Below, piece by piece: positions 18,116-28,344 of a stretch of 64,000 nt of DNA; the first letter of the stretch is position 1, and the number at the start of each line of letters is the position of its first letter. The notes under the pieces were generated by a model. The model did not search any database. It had not been told where the DNA came from and saw only the letters and a list, made by a program, of their open reading frames with translations. A program made the position numbers and the translations under genes. The stretch covers positions 62,001-126,000 of the forward strand of contig JADJJU010000006.1 of NCBI GenBank assembly GCA_016706365.1. The letters run 5' to 3'. This DNA is from Saprospiraceae bacterium (lineage in GTDB: Bacteria > Bacteroidota > Bacteroidia > Chitinophagales > Saprospiraceae).

Positions 18116-19816
18116 TTAAGGTCTTACTACCTTTTCAGTTTTTGTTGCTCCTGAAGGTGCTGCACCTCCTTTACCTGACTTTTTCTTCCCTTTCACAGTT
18201 TGCGCTTTCTTAACGGCTTCATATGTGTTAATATATCCACCAGTCACACTTAGCTCTGTGAAATCAACCAGTTCTTTCGTACCCGGTTTGATTACCTTAG
18301 TTTTGATAGGAGTAGCTGTGCTCATAATGATATCTTTAACCTGAACCGCAGTAAGCTCAGGATAGTAGGAGCGCAGAACGGCAGCAACACCCGCTACAGC
18401 AGGTGAGGCCATACTCGTACCCTGAAGATTTTGATAACCATTATCAGGAGTTGTAGCATAAATTTGAACACCAGGTGCGAAAATATCTACATTCTTTTTT
18501 CCATAGTTTGAAAATCCTGCAGCAGCATTTTCACCCTGATTTGGAGAAAGTGCACCAATTTCCAGCCAGTTCTTTGCCATTTTTGGAGAGAACCAACCTC
18601 TTTTTTCATAGTACTTGTTCGGGAAATTGGCGGCTTCATCATTATCCTGTGCTGAGTTCCCGGCTGCATGAACCAGCAAAACGTCATTCTTTTCAGCATA
18701 TCTAACGGCTTCGTCTACTATCTGTTTATTCCAGGAAAATCCTTTACCGAAACTCATGTTAATTACAGAAGCGCCATTATCAACAGCATATCTGATTGCA
18801 TTAGCAACATCTTTATCTCTTTCATCACCATCAGGAACCGCACGAACGGACATGATTTTCACATTGTTTGCAATACCATCCATACCTACAGCATTATTTC
18901 TTACAGCACCTACAATACCGGCTACGTGAGTTCCGTGCAAAGCATCCGGTCCTTCCGCGTCTGAGTTGCCGTAGTAGCGTTCAGTCGCATCGGCATAATT
19001 GTCACCAACGATATGGCGGGGGTCAAAATCTGTATTGTATCCTGCTTTGATAGTAGATTGAAGATATTTTAGTCCTTCTGCAATCTGCTCCATAGCCATG
19101 TTTTTCATTTGAGCTACAGATTCAAATTCTTCACCACTCTCAAATGCCTGGATCGCAATGGCTTTTCCAATGCTAAGGTTCTGATTGTCACCGGGCTCTA
19201 TTTTTTCTACATTTTCCTTTGTAAATTCTTTGCCTTCAAAATATACTTCTAATTGGCCAAATGCACCTACCATCATTCCCATTGCATTATTAAGCATAGT
19301 TAACTGACCTTCAGTTTCACTCCGATTGGATTCCACTTCTTCTTTAACTTTCAACCAGACTTCATATTCTTTTTTAGCCTTTTTTGATAATTTCTTTGGA
19401 TCAGCATTTTCGTAAACTGGTTTGTATTTGACATACAGACGTGTAGACTCATAAGTATCAGAAGATACATTTGCACCACCCGCACCACCTATAAAATTCC
19501 AGCCATGAATATCATCGATATAGCCATTGCCATCGTCATCTTTGCCATTATTTGGTACCTCACCCGGATTGACCCACATATTATCCTTCAGGTCTTCGTG
19601 CAAATAATCTACACCTGAATCTATAATTGCCACAATAACTGTTTGTGATTTTCTGTTTTTGAGAAGATCCTGATAAGCTTTATCGACGCTTACTCCCGGA
19701 TAACCGTCTTTTTGTTGATCCAACAAAAACCAGTTCTGAGGAGTTTGAGCATGTAATGTCTGCAATCCGATAAAAAGGCAGAGGAGAAGTGAAATTTTTC
19801 TGATGCTAAGGTTCAT
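18116..19816 (-). CDS. S8 family serine peptidase (subtilase)
   Basis: The 566-residue protein has a signal peptide (cleavage after LHAQ) and the full subtilisin triad: Asp66 in AIIDSGVD, His294 in HGTHVAG, and Ser468 in GTSMASP. The oxyanion Asn is in AAGNSAQ. Between Asp and His lies an insertion of about 190 residues that is partly helical and highly charged, a common feature of Bacteroidota exported subtilases. A short basic tail rich in K and G ends the protein, with no T9SS domain visible, so a periplasmic or lipoprotein-independent secreted location is likely. It is transcribed alone and ends at a strong terminator. Confidence 0.93.
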   Translation of the reverse strand: MNLSIRKISLLLCLFIGLQTLHAQTPQNWFLLDQQKDGYPGVSVDKAYQDLLKNRKSQTVIVAIIDSGVDYLHEDLKDNMWVNPGEVPNNGKDDDGNGYIDDIHGWNFIGGAGGANVSSDTYESTRLYVKYKPVYENADPKKLSKKAKKEYEVWLKVKEEVESNRSETEGQLTMLNNAMGMMVGAFGQLEVYFEGKEFTKENVEKIEPGDNQNLSIGKAIAIQAFESGEEFESVAQMKNMAMEQIAEGLKYLQSTIKAGYNTDFDPRHIVGDNYADATERYYGNSDAEGPDALHGTHVAGIVGAVRNNAVGMDGIANNVKIMSVRAVPDGDERDKDVANAIRYAVDNGASVINMSFGKGFSWNKQIVDEAVRYAEKNDVLLVHAAGNSAQDNDEAANFPNKYYEKRGWFSPKMAKNWLEIGALSPNQGENAAAGFSNYGKKNVDIFAPGVQIYATTPDNGYQNLQGTSMASPAVAGVAAVLRSYYPELTAVQVKDIIMSTATPIKTKVIKPGTKELVDFTELSVTGGYINTYEAVKKAQTVKGKKKSGKGGAAPSGATKTEKVVRP

Positions 19817-19943
19817 TTACTTGAAAATATATTAGTTAAAAAGATAATACGACATTAATAATTGCGTAATATTACGCACTTTTTCGTTTAAAGTCTATGG
19901 TAGCTGTTGTACTAATAGACGAAACAAACTAAAAAACGGTACA

Positions 19944-20816
19944 TTGCTTAGGTTTATTTCGACTAGTATAGCTGTTTGTATTTTGATCTGTACATCCGGA
20001 TCCCGATTATGGTCTCAATCTTTCGAGCTTGGAGGAGGACTCGGTGGATCATTATATGACGGTGAATTATCCAGTGATTATTTTTTAGGAAGGTTTCAAT
20101 TGATTGATCCTGCCTTTAATATTTATGCCCGCTATAATTTCCATCCCAACATGACTGTTCGGCTTGGATTCCTTCAAACTTCCGTTAGGGGAGATGACAA
20201 TATAAACTTAAGGGAAGATAGGCGAAGAAGAAATCTGGATTTCAGATCCAATATTACTGAGTTTTCTCTGATTGGTGAGGTCAATTTACCCGGATTTTAT
20301 CCTGATTTGTCAAGAGGCTGGTTTGTTGTTTATGGCTTCGGTGGAATCGCAGGATTCTTCTTTAATCCTACCACAATATATAATGGACGTGTGGTAGAAC
20401 TTCAACCATTAGGCACAGAAGGACAAGGATTGTCCGCTTACCCGGATAGACAGCCATATTCACGTTTTTCCATTAGTTTGCCTGCAGGAGGAGGAGTCAA
20501 AATGGCACTTACCCAGAATATTACGATGTCTATAGAAATTGGTCTCAGAAAGACATTTACTGATTACATTGACGATGTAAGCACCACATATGCGCCATTT
20601 AATCTATTGTTGAGGGAAAATGGAGACGCAGCTGCCTATCTTACAAACAGAACCTGGGAATTTCTCGGAACGACGCCGGGAAACTATGCACCTGATTCCC
20701 GCAGAGGCTCTCCAACTTCAAAGGATTGGTATATATCTGGTTTTCTCGGAATTTCCTACCATTTTTACACTACTGATGTAGCATCCTATTTTGACTCAAG
20801 TTGCCCCAAGTTTTAA
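19944..20816 (+). CDS. DUF6089-like outer-membrane beta-barrel protein
   Basis: After a signal peptide (MLRFISTSIAVCILICTSGSRLWSQ) the chain reads ELGGGLGGSLYDGELSSDY and has alternating hydrophobic strands, with FNIYARYNFHPNMTVRLGFL and the aromatic end SGFLGISYHFY, a layout shared by the DUF6089 barrel family of Bacteroidota. No enzymatic motif is present. The start is a TTG at 19944; no in-frame ATG gives a better signal peptide. It overlaps or abuts the aldose epimerase gene, whose true ATG lies 9 bases after this stop. Confidence 0.75.
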   Translation: MLRFISTSIAVCILICTSGSRLWSQSFELGGGLGGSLYDGELSSDYFLGRFQLIDPAFNIYARYNFHPNMTVRLGFLQTSVRGDDNINLREDRRRRNLDFRSNITEFSLIGEVNLPGFYPDLSRGWFVVYGFGGIAGFFFNPTTIYNGRVVELQPLGTEGQGLSAYPDRQPYSRFSISLPAGGGVKMALTQNITMSIEIGLRKTFTDYIDDVSTTYAPFNLLLRENGDAAAYLTNRTWEFLGTTPGNYAPDSRRGSPTSKDWYISGFLGISYHFYTTDVASYFDSSCPKF

Positions 20817-20824
20817 TCACATGT

Positions 20825-21823
20825 ATGCCGGCACCTACAAAATTTAAATTAGAGAATTCAAATGGTACCAAAGTGATCATCCTGGATTACGGTCTCACTA
20901 TTTCAGCATTCAATATCGTAGTAAATGGAATCAATAGAAACTTAGTTCTGGGTTTTAATGATCCTGAATTTTATCTGAGTGATGCATATATGATCAAAAA
21001 CCCTTACCTGGGAAATGTTGTCGGCAGGTATGCGAATCGCATCAAGGGAGGCAGTTTTGACTTGAATGGAACTACCTATCATTTGCCCAAAAATAATGGT
21101 GAAAATACCTTGCACGGTGGCTTAAATGGATTTAACAGGAAATGGTGGACTTACATTTCTGAACAATCCAATGCTCAGCAAGCAGTTTTTACTTACAAAA
21201 GCCAGGATGGAGAGGAAGGATTTCCCGGACAATTGGATATTACTGCTATATACTTTCTGAAAGCTGATAACAGCTTGAATATTGAGTATAGAATTTATGC
21301 CCACGTTGATTCTGTTGTCAATCTTACCGAGCATAGTTATTTTAATCTGAACGGATCCGACTCTCTAATCAATGATCACATTATTCAGGCTAATGTAAAA
21401 GCATTTTTACAGCAAGATCCAGATTTGTGTCCCAGTGGACATTTAGGTGCTATTTCCGAATTTAGTAAGAGTATAGTAAAACCAACAAGGCTGGAAGAAT
21501 TTTTACCCGATGGAATTGATACCACTTTTGTCATCGACAAGGAAGATGCAGAAATAGTGCATGCAGGTACAATTGAAAGCGGTGACTCCCGGGTCAAGCT
21601 TGAGGTATGGACAGATGCACCCTGTTTGCATATTTATTCGGGAGCCATGTTACCCGGCTTAAAAGAACCAAATGGGCTTTCATTAGAGCCATTCAGGGGA
21701 GTTTGTATGGAATGCCAGGGATTTACTGATGCTGTACATCATCCACATTTTCAATCTACACTAATTAAGGCTGGTAAAACACAATCCAGAAATATCATTT
21801 ACCGCCCTCATGTAAATGTGTAA
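20825..21823 (+). CDS. Aldose 1-epimerase (galactose mutarotase)
   Basis: The 332-residue protein has the GalM pattern: GNVVGRYANRIKGGSFDLNG (about 59-78), NTLHGGLNGFNRKWW with the substrate-contacting His, TEHSYFNLNG with the catalytic His, and the late LEPFRGVCMECQGFTDAVHHP segment with the general-base Glu. It interconverts alpha and beta anomers of hexoses in the cytoplasm or periplasm; no signal peptide is seen. I prefer the ATG at 20825 over the TTG at 20801, which would overlap the barrel gene and add eight unrelated residues. Confidence 0.92.
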   Translation: MPAPTKFKLENSNGTKVIILDYGLTISAFNIVVNGINRNLVLGFNDPEFYLSDAYMIKNPYLGNVVGRYANRIKGGSFDLNGTTYHLPKNNGENTLHGGLNGFNRKWWTYISEQSNAQQAVFTYKSQDGEEGFPGQLDITAIYFLKADNSLNIEYRIYAHVDSVVNLTEHSYFNLNGSDSLINDHIIQANVKAFLQQDPDLCPSGHLGAISEFSKSIVKPTRLEEFLPDGIDTTFVIDKEDAEIVHAGTIESGDSRVKLEVWTDAPCLHIYSGAMLPGLKEPNGLSLEPFRGVCMECQGFTDAVHHPHFQSTLIKAGKTQSRNIIYRPHVNV

Positions 21824-21855
21824 ATTTTACTGCGCTGGATTGGCGTTTTATTCAT

Positions 21856-21863
21856 TAGTTTTG
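21856..21863 (+). promoter_or_regulatory. -7 box upstream of small lipoprotein gene
   Basis: TAGTTTTG matches TAnnTTTG and lies 32 bases before the ATG at 21896. No -33 TTTG was found at 19-21 bases. Confidence 0.4.
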
Positions 21864-21895
21864 AACTTTATTTTTCAAAGAATAAACTTTCTAAC

Positions 21896-22360
21896 ATGCG
21901 CATTGCATTTCTATTTCTAATTTTTATTGGAATCATTTCCTGCAAAAACAATAATGATTCGTCTGAATCAACAAACAGTGATTTGGCAAAAGATAGTACT
22001 GAAATTACAGATGTTGTCAAAGAGGAAAAAGGCCCTTATACTCCCGAAACTGATAAAGAGGATAAGAATATTTTAATAATTGATGGGACAAAAATGCTGG
22101 ATGGAGAATTAAATGCTTCTACAAATAAGCTCACATACAGAATTAAAGGTTCTACTTCGAAAGAAATGGTTATTCAACTAATGTCACAAAATCAGGATAT
22201 ATTTTTCAATCTCAGGGTGGAAGAGGGAGAAATTATTGCAGAGAAAAAGAGAAAATATATGTTTACTGTGGCTTCGGACGAAGTTTTAGTAATTGATGTT
22301 ACCTCTGACAAGCCCATGACAAGTAAAGCTGTAATCAACACTATTATCTCTCAGCTGTGA
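21896..22360 (+). CDS. Small lipoprotein of unknown function
   Basis: The 154-residue protein has a clear lipobox, FIGIISC followed by KNNND, then a Ser/Asp/Glu/Thr-rich linker of about 50 residues and a beta-rich domain (about 65-154) with KLTYRIKGSTSKEMVIQL and FNLRVEEGEIIAEKKRKYMF. The small domain could be an inhibitor- or adhesion-type sandwich, but I do not recognise the family. It lies 19 bases before recQ. Confidence 0.7.
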   Translation: MRIAFLFLIFIGIISCKNNNDSSESTNSDLAKDSTEITDVVKEEKGPYTPETDKEDKNILIIDGTKMLDGELNASTNKLTYRIKGSTSKEMVIQLMSQNQDIFFNLRVEEGEIIAEKKRKYMFTVASDEVLVIDVTSDKPMTSKAVINTIISQL

Positions 22361-22379
22361 TCAATACATTTCACTGAAT

Positions 22380-24296
22380 ATGGAATTGGATCCTCTGTAC
22401 ATACTTAAGAAATATTGGGGATATGACCAATTCAGGTCGATTCAGAAAGAAATAATAGATCATGTACTGGATGGAAGGGATACCATAGCTCTTTTGCCAA
22501 CAGGCGGCGGAAAATCTATTTGTTTTCAAATTCCAGCCCTTGTAAATGAAGGTATCTGTTTGGTTATTTCACCTTTGATCGCTCTGATGAAGGATCAGGT
22601 TCAGAATCTGAATCAGCGGGGTATAAATGCTGTTGCAATTTACAGCGGAATGTCCTACAAAGAAATTGACAGAACCTTTGATAATTGCCTCTACGGAAAT
22701 GTAAAACTTCTCTACCTCTCTCCTGAACGGATTCAAACTGACATGGCCCTGGCTAGAATTGAAAGGATGAAAGTCAACCTGATAGCTGTGGATGAAGCAC
22801 ATTGCATCTCCCAATGGGGTTATGATTTCAGGCCGAGTTATTTGAAAATCGCAGAGTTACGGAATATCCTTCCAGATGTCCCCATGATTGCTCTAACTGC
22901 GACTGCGACCCCGGATGTTGTTAAAGATATAAGGTCGAAGCTTAAATTAAATACAGGTCAGCTACATCAGATCAGTTTTACAAGAAGTAATCTTGCTTAC
23001 ATGGTATTGAAAGAAAGCGATAAGCGAAACAGACTCATCTCTATTTTACAAAAAATCAATGGCACTTCAATTGTTTATGTTTCCTCCAGACGGATGTGTA
23101 AAGAGGTAGCTTTATTTCTTCAATCAAAGAAAATAAATGCGGATTTCTATCATGCAGGCCTTGAAAAAACTGAAAGAAGTGACAAACAGGATGCATGGCT
23201 GAAAGGAAGCAGCAGGGTTATGGTCGCGACCAATGCCTTCGGTATGGGGATTGATCACCCCAGGGTGAGATCAGTTATACACCTGACACCGCCTCCGAGT
23301 TTGGAAGCATATTTCCAGGAAGCCGGAAGGGGTGGGAGAGATGGCAAGAAATCCTTCGCCATCCTGATGTATGATGATAAGGATATAGATTTTCTGGAAG
23401 AACAGTTTGAACAAAGTTTTCCTCCTTTGAAAGAAATCAAGCAAGTTTATCAGGCGCTTGGAAGTTTTTATAGTGTGGCAGTTGGTGTGCAGGCAGCAGA
23501 TACATTTGATTTTGATCTGAGTTTATTTTGTACCCGATATGGATTTGGACCTATGAAGGTACTGGCTGCTATCAGGGTTATGGAGGAAAATGGATACATA
23601 TTTGCTACTGAAGCAGTATTCGTACCATCCAAATTGTCCATCATTGTTGAAAAAACAGTCCTTTATGATTTCCTGCTGAAGCATGCAGAGCTCGGTGATG
23701 TACTGAGGGCTTTGATGAGACTCTATCAGGGTATATCAGAAATGGAAGTCAATATCGATGAGTTTAAACTCGCCAGATTTGTAGGAAAGTCCAAACAGGA
23801 ACTCATGCAAAATCTTCACTTTTTGCACAAGTCGGGATTGATACAGTTCACAGCTTCCAAAGAAAGTCCTCAGCTGGGATATCTTAAGCCCAGGGTCTCA
23901 GTTGAAAATTTTACCATTGATCATTCCACTTATAATTTCTTAAAGGAAAGACGTAGATTCATGCTTGACTCAGTGAAGTATTATATATTTACAAATGAAT
24001 GCAGAAGTCAGTTATTGGTTGAATATTTCGGAGAAAAGCTGAATCAAGATTGTGGAATATGTGATGTTTGCATTTCCAGGAAAAAACAATCTCAGAGAAA
24101 TGTGCGGGAACAGGAGGTCAGAAGCAAATTAATGGAAAACTTTGAATCGAAAAGTCAATGGGTACTGCTTGATTTGTTGAGTACTTTTTCTTACACAGAC
24201 AGGAAGCTGGCTACTGAAATTTTGCAACAATGGTCCGAAGAAGAATTGATCCATAAGACTGACCAATGGGTTAGATTATTGGCCCGCACAGACTAG
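22380..24296 (+). CDS. recQ: RecQ family ATP-dependent DNA helicase
   Basis: This 638-residue superfamily 2 helicase has the Walker A TGGGKS (41-46), DEAH box (138-141) within VDEAHCISQWGYDFRPSY, motif III ALTATATP, and motif VI QEAGRGGRDG. The RQC region carries the zinc-binding cysteines in NECRSQLLVEYFG and CGICDVC. A HRDC domain is not evident; the C-terminus is a short winged-helix-like piece, as in several Bacteroidota RecQ paralogues. It unwinds 3'-5' and acts in recombination and fork repair. It may share a transcript with the lipoprotein gene just upstream. Confidence 0.93.
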   Translation: MELDPLYILKKYWGYDQFRSIQKEIIDHVLDGRDTIALLPTGGGKSICFQIPALVNEGICLVISPLIALMKDQVQNLNQRGINAVAIYSGMSYKEIDRTFDNCLYGNVKLLYLSPERIQTDMALARIERMKVNLIAVDEAHCISQWGYDFRPSYLKIAELRNILPDVPMIALTATATPDVVKDIRSKLKLNTGQLHQISFTRSNLAYMVLKESDKRNRLISILQKINGTSIVYVSSRRMCKEVALFLQSKKINADFYHAGLEKTERSDKQDAWLKGSSRVMVATNAFGMGIDHPRVRSVIHLTPPPSLEAYFQEAGRGGRDGKKSFAILMYDDKDIDFLEEQFEQSFPPLKEIKQVYQALGSFYSVAVGVQAADTFDFDLSLFCTRYGFGPMKVLAAIRVMEENGYIFATEAVFVPSKLSIIVEKTVLYDFLLKHAELGDVLRALMRLYQGISEMEVNIDEFKLARFVGKSKQELMQNLHFLHKSGLIQFTASKESPQLGYLKPRVSVENFTIDHSTYNFLKERRRFMLDSVKYYIFTNECRSQLLVEYFGEKLNQDCGICDVCISRKKQSQRNVREQEVRSKLMENFESKSQWVLLDLLSTFSYTDRKLATEILQQWSEEELIHKTDQWVRLLARTD

Positions 24297-24339
24297 TCTA
24301 TTTATATTTTGTTGGTTATTAATTGATTATATATTATTC

Positions 24340-25449
24340 TTGAGAAAAAAAATTATTTTAACGGCTACAACTGATCTTAGCTATGATCAGAGAATGCAAA
24401 GAATTGCAGAAACTTTATCCACTGAATATGAAGTGACGCTGATAGGCCGTTTGAAAAAAGAATCCATTGCATTTTCTGAAAATTTGCCTTACAAAGTAGT
24501 GAGATTGCAGACCCTTTTTGAAAGTGGTAAAGGTTTTTATATGATCTATAATATGCGTTTGTTTTTCTATTTGATTTTCAAAAAAGCTGATATCATTACT
24601 GCTACTGATTTGGATACTTTACCTGCGTGTTTTCTTGCATCAAGAGTAAAAAGTGTGATACTGGGTTTTGATGCCCATGAATGGTTTACAGAATTACCGG
24701 AGCTAATTAATCGTCCGCGAATTAGAAATATATGGTTGAAAATAGAACGATGGTTCGTGCCCGGTGCTGATCTTGCCTATACTGTCAATCATTCTATAGC
24801 AAATTTGTACAAATCCACATTTGTGAAAACATTTTCTGTGGTCAGAAATATGCCATTACGTAACTTGCATGCAAGAGTGGAGCCTGAATCTAATTTAAGG
24901 TCTGCAAAAATCATTTTGTATCAGGGTGCTTTGAATGTAGGTAGAGGATTGGAATCAATGATAACATCAATGGATCAACTGCATGGATTTGAATTGCATC
25001 TGGCAGGGGAGGGAGACCTTTCTGAAAACTTAAGAAAGCAAGTTGTTTCAAACCAGTATCCTGACAGAGTGGTCTTTCATGGATACTTACTACCTGAAAA
25101 ATTGAAACAATTAACTGCAAAAGCCTGGATAGGAATAAATTTGTTGGAAAATAAGAGTCTGAATTACTACTATTCGTTGGCTAATAAATTCTTTGATTAT
25201 GTTCAGGCTGGTATCCCGCAGATCACAATGAAATTTCCGGAATATGAATTGTTAAATCAGGAAAATGAAGTAGCGATACTTTTAGATGATTTATCAGTCC
25301 CGGGTATTGTAGATGCTGTGAATATTGTAAATGTCAGTTCCCATTATGATAAGTTGAAGCAAAACTGTTATGTCGCTTCAGATAAGTGGTGCTGGGAAAA
25401 TGAAAGCAAAGTTCTTTTGAAGACTTACCAACAACAATTTACTCAGTAA
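24340..25449 (+). CDS. Glycosyltransferase (GT-B, GT4-like)
   Basis: The 369-residue protein opens with KKIILTATTDLSYDQRMQRIAETL, the N-terminal Rossmann domain of GT-B glycosyltransferases, continues with DADxHEWFTELPELI (GFDAHEWF), and has a C-terminal domain with LYQGALNVGRGLESMI and a nucleotide-binding pattern FHGYLLPEKLKQLTAKAWIGINLLE. It lacks a signal peptide and probably acts at the inner membrane on surface glycans. The start is the TTG at 24340; no ATG precedes the first conserved strand. It stands 43 bases after recQ. Confidence 0.85.
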   Translation: MRKKIILTATTDLSYDQRMQRIAETLSTEYEVTLIGRLKKESIAFSENLPYKVVRLQTLFESGKGFYMIYNMRLFFYLIFKKADIITATDLDTLPACFLASRVKSVILGFDAHEWFTELPELINRPRIRNIWLKIERWFVPGADLAYTVNHSIANLYKSTFVKTFSVVRNMPLRNLHARVEPESNLRSAKIILYQGALNVGRGLESMITSMDQLHGFELHLAGEGDLSENLRKQVVSNQYPDRVVFHGYLLPEKLKQLTAKAWIGINLLENKSLNYYYSLANKFFDYVQAGIPQITMKFPEYELLNQENEVAILLDDLSVPGIVDAVNIVNVSSHYDKLKQNCYVASDKWCWENESKVLLKTYQQQFTQ

Positions 25450-25460
25450 ATCTCAAAAAA

Positions 25461-25483
25461 TAGAGTGCTCGAAGAGCACTCTA
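25461..25483 (-). terminator. Intrinsic terminator of the 691-residue T9SS protein gene
   Basis: A 10-base perfect stem TAGAGTGCTC / GAGCACTCTA with a three-base loop is followed, on the minus strand, by six T. It also lies 11 bases after the glycosyltransferase stop on the other strand, where the T-run is lacking. Confidence 0.75.
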
Positions 25484-25524
25484 CCTCAAACAATTCGCGA
25501 TTTGTATTCTACAAATCAAACAAA

Positions 25525-27600
25525 TTATTTCTCAATGATAAATTTTAATGGTAATTGATTATTCACCTGCAGAATATACATTCCGCCTGATAACTTACTG
25601 ATGTCAAGTAACTCCTGCTCATTTACAGCATCAAACCTTCTCTGAAGTACAAGCTGGCCAAGAGCATTCATTACATTAACCTGAACAGCGCTTCCCTGAA
25701 GATCGGCCATTCTTATATTTAATTCATTGGATGCAGGATTAGGATAAGCCTCAACAGCGACTGCCGTAGTCTCTTCAAAATTTCTATTTGAAAAGTCACC
25801 CTCAAAAATAGCCGCTCCGGAACTGATGGTAACATTACCAAAGTTTACTGTTCCTTCATCCGCTAATTGAGATTGAGTATGGAAACCTGCAATCAGACAT
25901 GAAGGCATTCCCGCAATAGTAGCTTGTGCTACCTGAGTCCAGTTAATCCCATCAACTGAAACATAACCCGTAAAAGTATTACCGGATCTGCTTACTCTCA
26001 CCCATGCCGGATTACGACCTGCAGCAAGATTGCTTGCACTATGCGCACCGCCATCTACCGTTCTCAGTTCTCTTAAAACCCTGTTTCCCAATTGAGTCAT
26101 TAAAGCAAACTTACGGGCTCCGGCTCCTGTTCCGTCGCGGAATTGAACTCCGCCATAAGTGAATTTGGTAAATGAATTGATTTTAGCAGTGATGGAACCA
26201 TCTCCACAAATTTGCTGATGGGCTAAATGAATTACATCATTTGTAGGTGAACCTGCACCTGTAGCTGAGATTGTATAAGTACCATCACACTCGGATTGCG
26301 CATAGCCTGTAGCTCCTCCAATTGCACTAACCGTCCAAGGCTCAGATATTGGGTATGGGCATGGTTGGCAATTTAGTTCAATCGTGAATTCGCCTTCAGC
26401 TTCCTCTGTACCGTGTACAAATACAAAATATTCCACGCCTTCTTCAGCGAGAAACGTGATTGATTCACCTGTGCATCCGTCAAAAGTGCCTGCAATGCAA
26501 GATAATGCTCCGCATGAACCCGAATAGATTCCCCAATTTAATGCAATATCCTCTGCGCAGACACTTAGATTTACAATTGCATCTACAGTGGTAAAACTAT
26601 ACCATGCACCTCCACCATTTACTGGAGGTCCACATGATGGAACAACATCTGCAGTAGCATCTACAGTTGTACCTGTCAGCGGAGTACCACATTCTAAAAC
26701 AATGCTATTAGAGCATGAGTCATTAGCCGGTGGATTTGGAGGGGGAGGAGGCGGTCCCACTGCTCCACATGCTCCTGTGACATTCAGAGTGAAATTACCC
26801 GTGCCTGCACCAAAACCTGTTACTAAAATGTAATATTCTACGCCGTCAGTGGCGTTGAAAGTAACTTGTGATTGTAAACCACAGAAATCATCATTTCCTG
26901 TCACACAAACTAAGGCGCCACAGCTTCCGGAAAAGATTCCGATTTTAGAATCATACCCACTTCCGCAAAGACTGGCAGTAATATTTCCACCACCACCCTG
27001 TACTTTGTACCAGATTCCTCCTGCTGTATTCAGTGAAGTTACACAGGTTCCTACGGCATCAGTTCCTGATCCAATGGTTGTTCCGCTAACGGGCGTTCCA
27101 CATAACACCTGAATGGCACCTGAACATACGTCGTTAGCTGCTGGCACGATACATGTAAGTGTCATGGTGTAGTTTCCAGCACCTGAACCAAATCCAGTCA
27201 CATAAATAAAGTAATTGGTACCCGCTACAGATTGAAAAGTGACTGTACTTTGAAGTCCGCAAGCATCATCATTTCCTGCAACACAAACCAGTGCAGCACA
27301 TGTACCGGAAAATACTCCTAATTTTGAGTCATAAGAGGTACCGGAACATGTAGTAGCTGAGATTAAGTCACCGTTACCAACAAAACTATACCAAACTCCA
27401 GGTGCAGTATTTAGTGTTGTAATACAAGTAGGCACTGCCTGAGTATTGGCTCCTGATGTGGTTCCTGTTACTGTTTGACCACAACTGAGCTGCGTTGCTT
27501 CCGCACAGGTTGACCCTTGTGCTGATAATTTACCTGCGAAAACTACTGTCATAAGTAGCATGCAGATGAATCCAATTTTAAATGAGTTTGTCTGAGTCAT
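25525..27600 (-). CDS. Secreted T9SS type A protein with three PPC-like repeats
   Basis: The 691-residue protein has a signal peptide, then three Cys-rich repeats of about 120-130 residues, each starting C-x-x-A/S-x-x-L/V-x-C-G-x3-x-GTT and containing GxWYxxxG, YDSKxGxFSGxCxALxCVxGNDD and TGFGxGxGNxT: pre-peptidase C-terminal (PPC-like) domains. A poly-Pro linker follows the second. Next comes a DUF1349-like/laminin-type beta sandwich (TAKINSFTKFTYGGVQFRDG, WVRVSRSGNTFTGYVSVDG) and a type A sorting domain (EAYPNPASNELNIRM...GMYILQVNNQLPLKFIIEK). It should be exported through T9SS. No enzymatic domain is visible; matrix or adhesin roles are likely. A close paralogue follows at 28345. Confidence 0.88.
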   Translation of the reverse strand: MTQTNSFKIGFICMLLMTVVFAGKLSAQGSTCAEATQLSCGQTVTGTTSGANTQAVPTCITTLNTAPGVWYSFVGNGDLISATTCSGTSYDSKLGVFSGTCAALVCVAGNDDACGLQSTVTFQSVAGTNYFIYVTGFGSGAGNYTMTLTCIVPAANDVCSGAIQVLCGTPVSGTTIGSGTDAVGTCVTSLNTAGGIWYKVQGGGGNITASLCGSGYDSKIGIFSGSCGALVCVTGNDDFCGLQSQVTFNATDGVEYYILVTGFGAGTGNFTLNVTGACGAVGPPPPPPNPPANDSCSNSIVLECGTPLTGTTVDATADVVPSCGPPVNGGGAWYSFTTVDAIVNLSVCAEDIALNWGIYSGSCGALSCIAGTFDGCTGESITFLAEEGVEYFVFVHGTEEAEGEFTIELNCQPCPYPISEPWTVSAIGGATGYAQSECDGTYTISATGAGSPTNDVIHLAHQQICGDGSITAKINSFTKFTYGGVQFRDGTGAGARKFALMTQLGNRVLRELRTVDGGAHSASNLAAGRNPAWVRVSRSGNTFTGYVSVDGINWTQVAQATIAGMPSCLIAGFHTQSQLADEGTVNFGNVTISSGAAIFEGDFSNRNFEETTAVAVEAYPNPASNELNIRMADLQGSAVQVNVMNALGQLVLQRRFDAVNEQELLDISKLSGGMYILQVNNQLPLKFIIEK

Positions 27601-28284
27601 GAGCGTCGTTTTAATTAAAATTATTATTGAAAAAATAAAATAAAATGTCCTGTATCAAAGGGATGCCTTTGATTTACTTCTCTGGTACCTAATCGCTTTT
27701 TTGAATAATCATCCACTCAATACTGAGAGATCTTTGATGATTTACTTTGCCAACTCCAAAAAGAATAATGTGTTCAATGCAAATAACAAGTAAATGAACT
27801 CTTGAGTTGGTAGCTGCAAATTACTGCATTCTTTTTACTAAACCAAACCAATTATTTGATTGCTGACGAAACATTAAAATTGGATAAATTCAAGTTATAA
27901 TAGATGCTTGAACAGTAGTATGATATAAATAAGTTAAATTGTTCATATAGAAAAACCTAACAAATTATTTACCTATTAATTTCTATGTGTGTTGAGTGCG
28001 TTACTTTCTGGAATCACGCGTTTATTAAGCGTTATTTATCAAGAAGTTATATGTGCATATGCATTGATAAATTTGAGGGGAATGAAGGCCTGAATCATGG
28101 AATATAAACAATATTTTAAAATTTAACAAAATATTAACCTTTAATATAGTTTGAACAGCCGGGATATAGTGTTCAGATCTGATTTATTTTAATTTCATAC
28201 CAGGCGGCTTAATCAAAAGAATAATCTGATATGAAGAGTGGATCTTTTGTCAATTCTCCTGGTAATGCTTCCTGTGGAAAATAA
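27601..28284. other. Intergenic region with a 5' hairpin
   Basis: No coding frame is seen in about 680 bases between the two paralogous T9SS genes. A perfect inverted repeat ATCAAAGG GATG CCTTTGAT (27654-27673) lies 54-73 bases before the ATG at 27600 and might form a leader hairpin or an operator. An ACAGCCG occurs at 28155-28161 without a repeat array. Confidence 0.5.
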
Positions 28285-28287
28285 AAA

Positions 28288-28309
28288 AAGGCACCCAAAT
28301 GGGTGCCTT
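28288..28309 (-). terminator. Intrinsic terminator of the 570-residue T9SS protein gene
   Basis: A 9-base stem AAGGCACCC / GGGTGCCTT with a 4-base loop is flanked by A-runs and T-runs on both sides, and lies 36 bases past the stop of the minus-strand gene. Confidence 0.85.
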
Positions 28310-28344
28310 CTTTTTGCTATAAGCATCGGGTTATTTATAGTCCC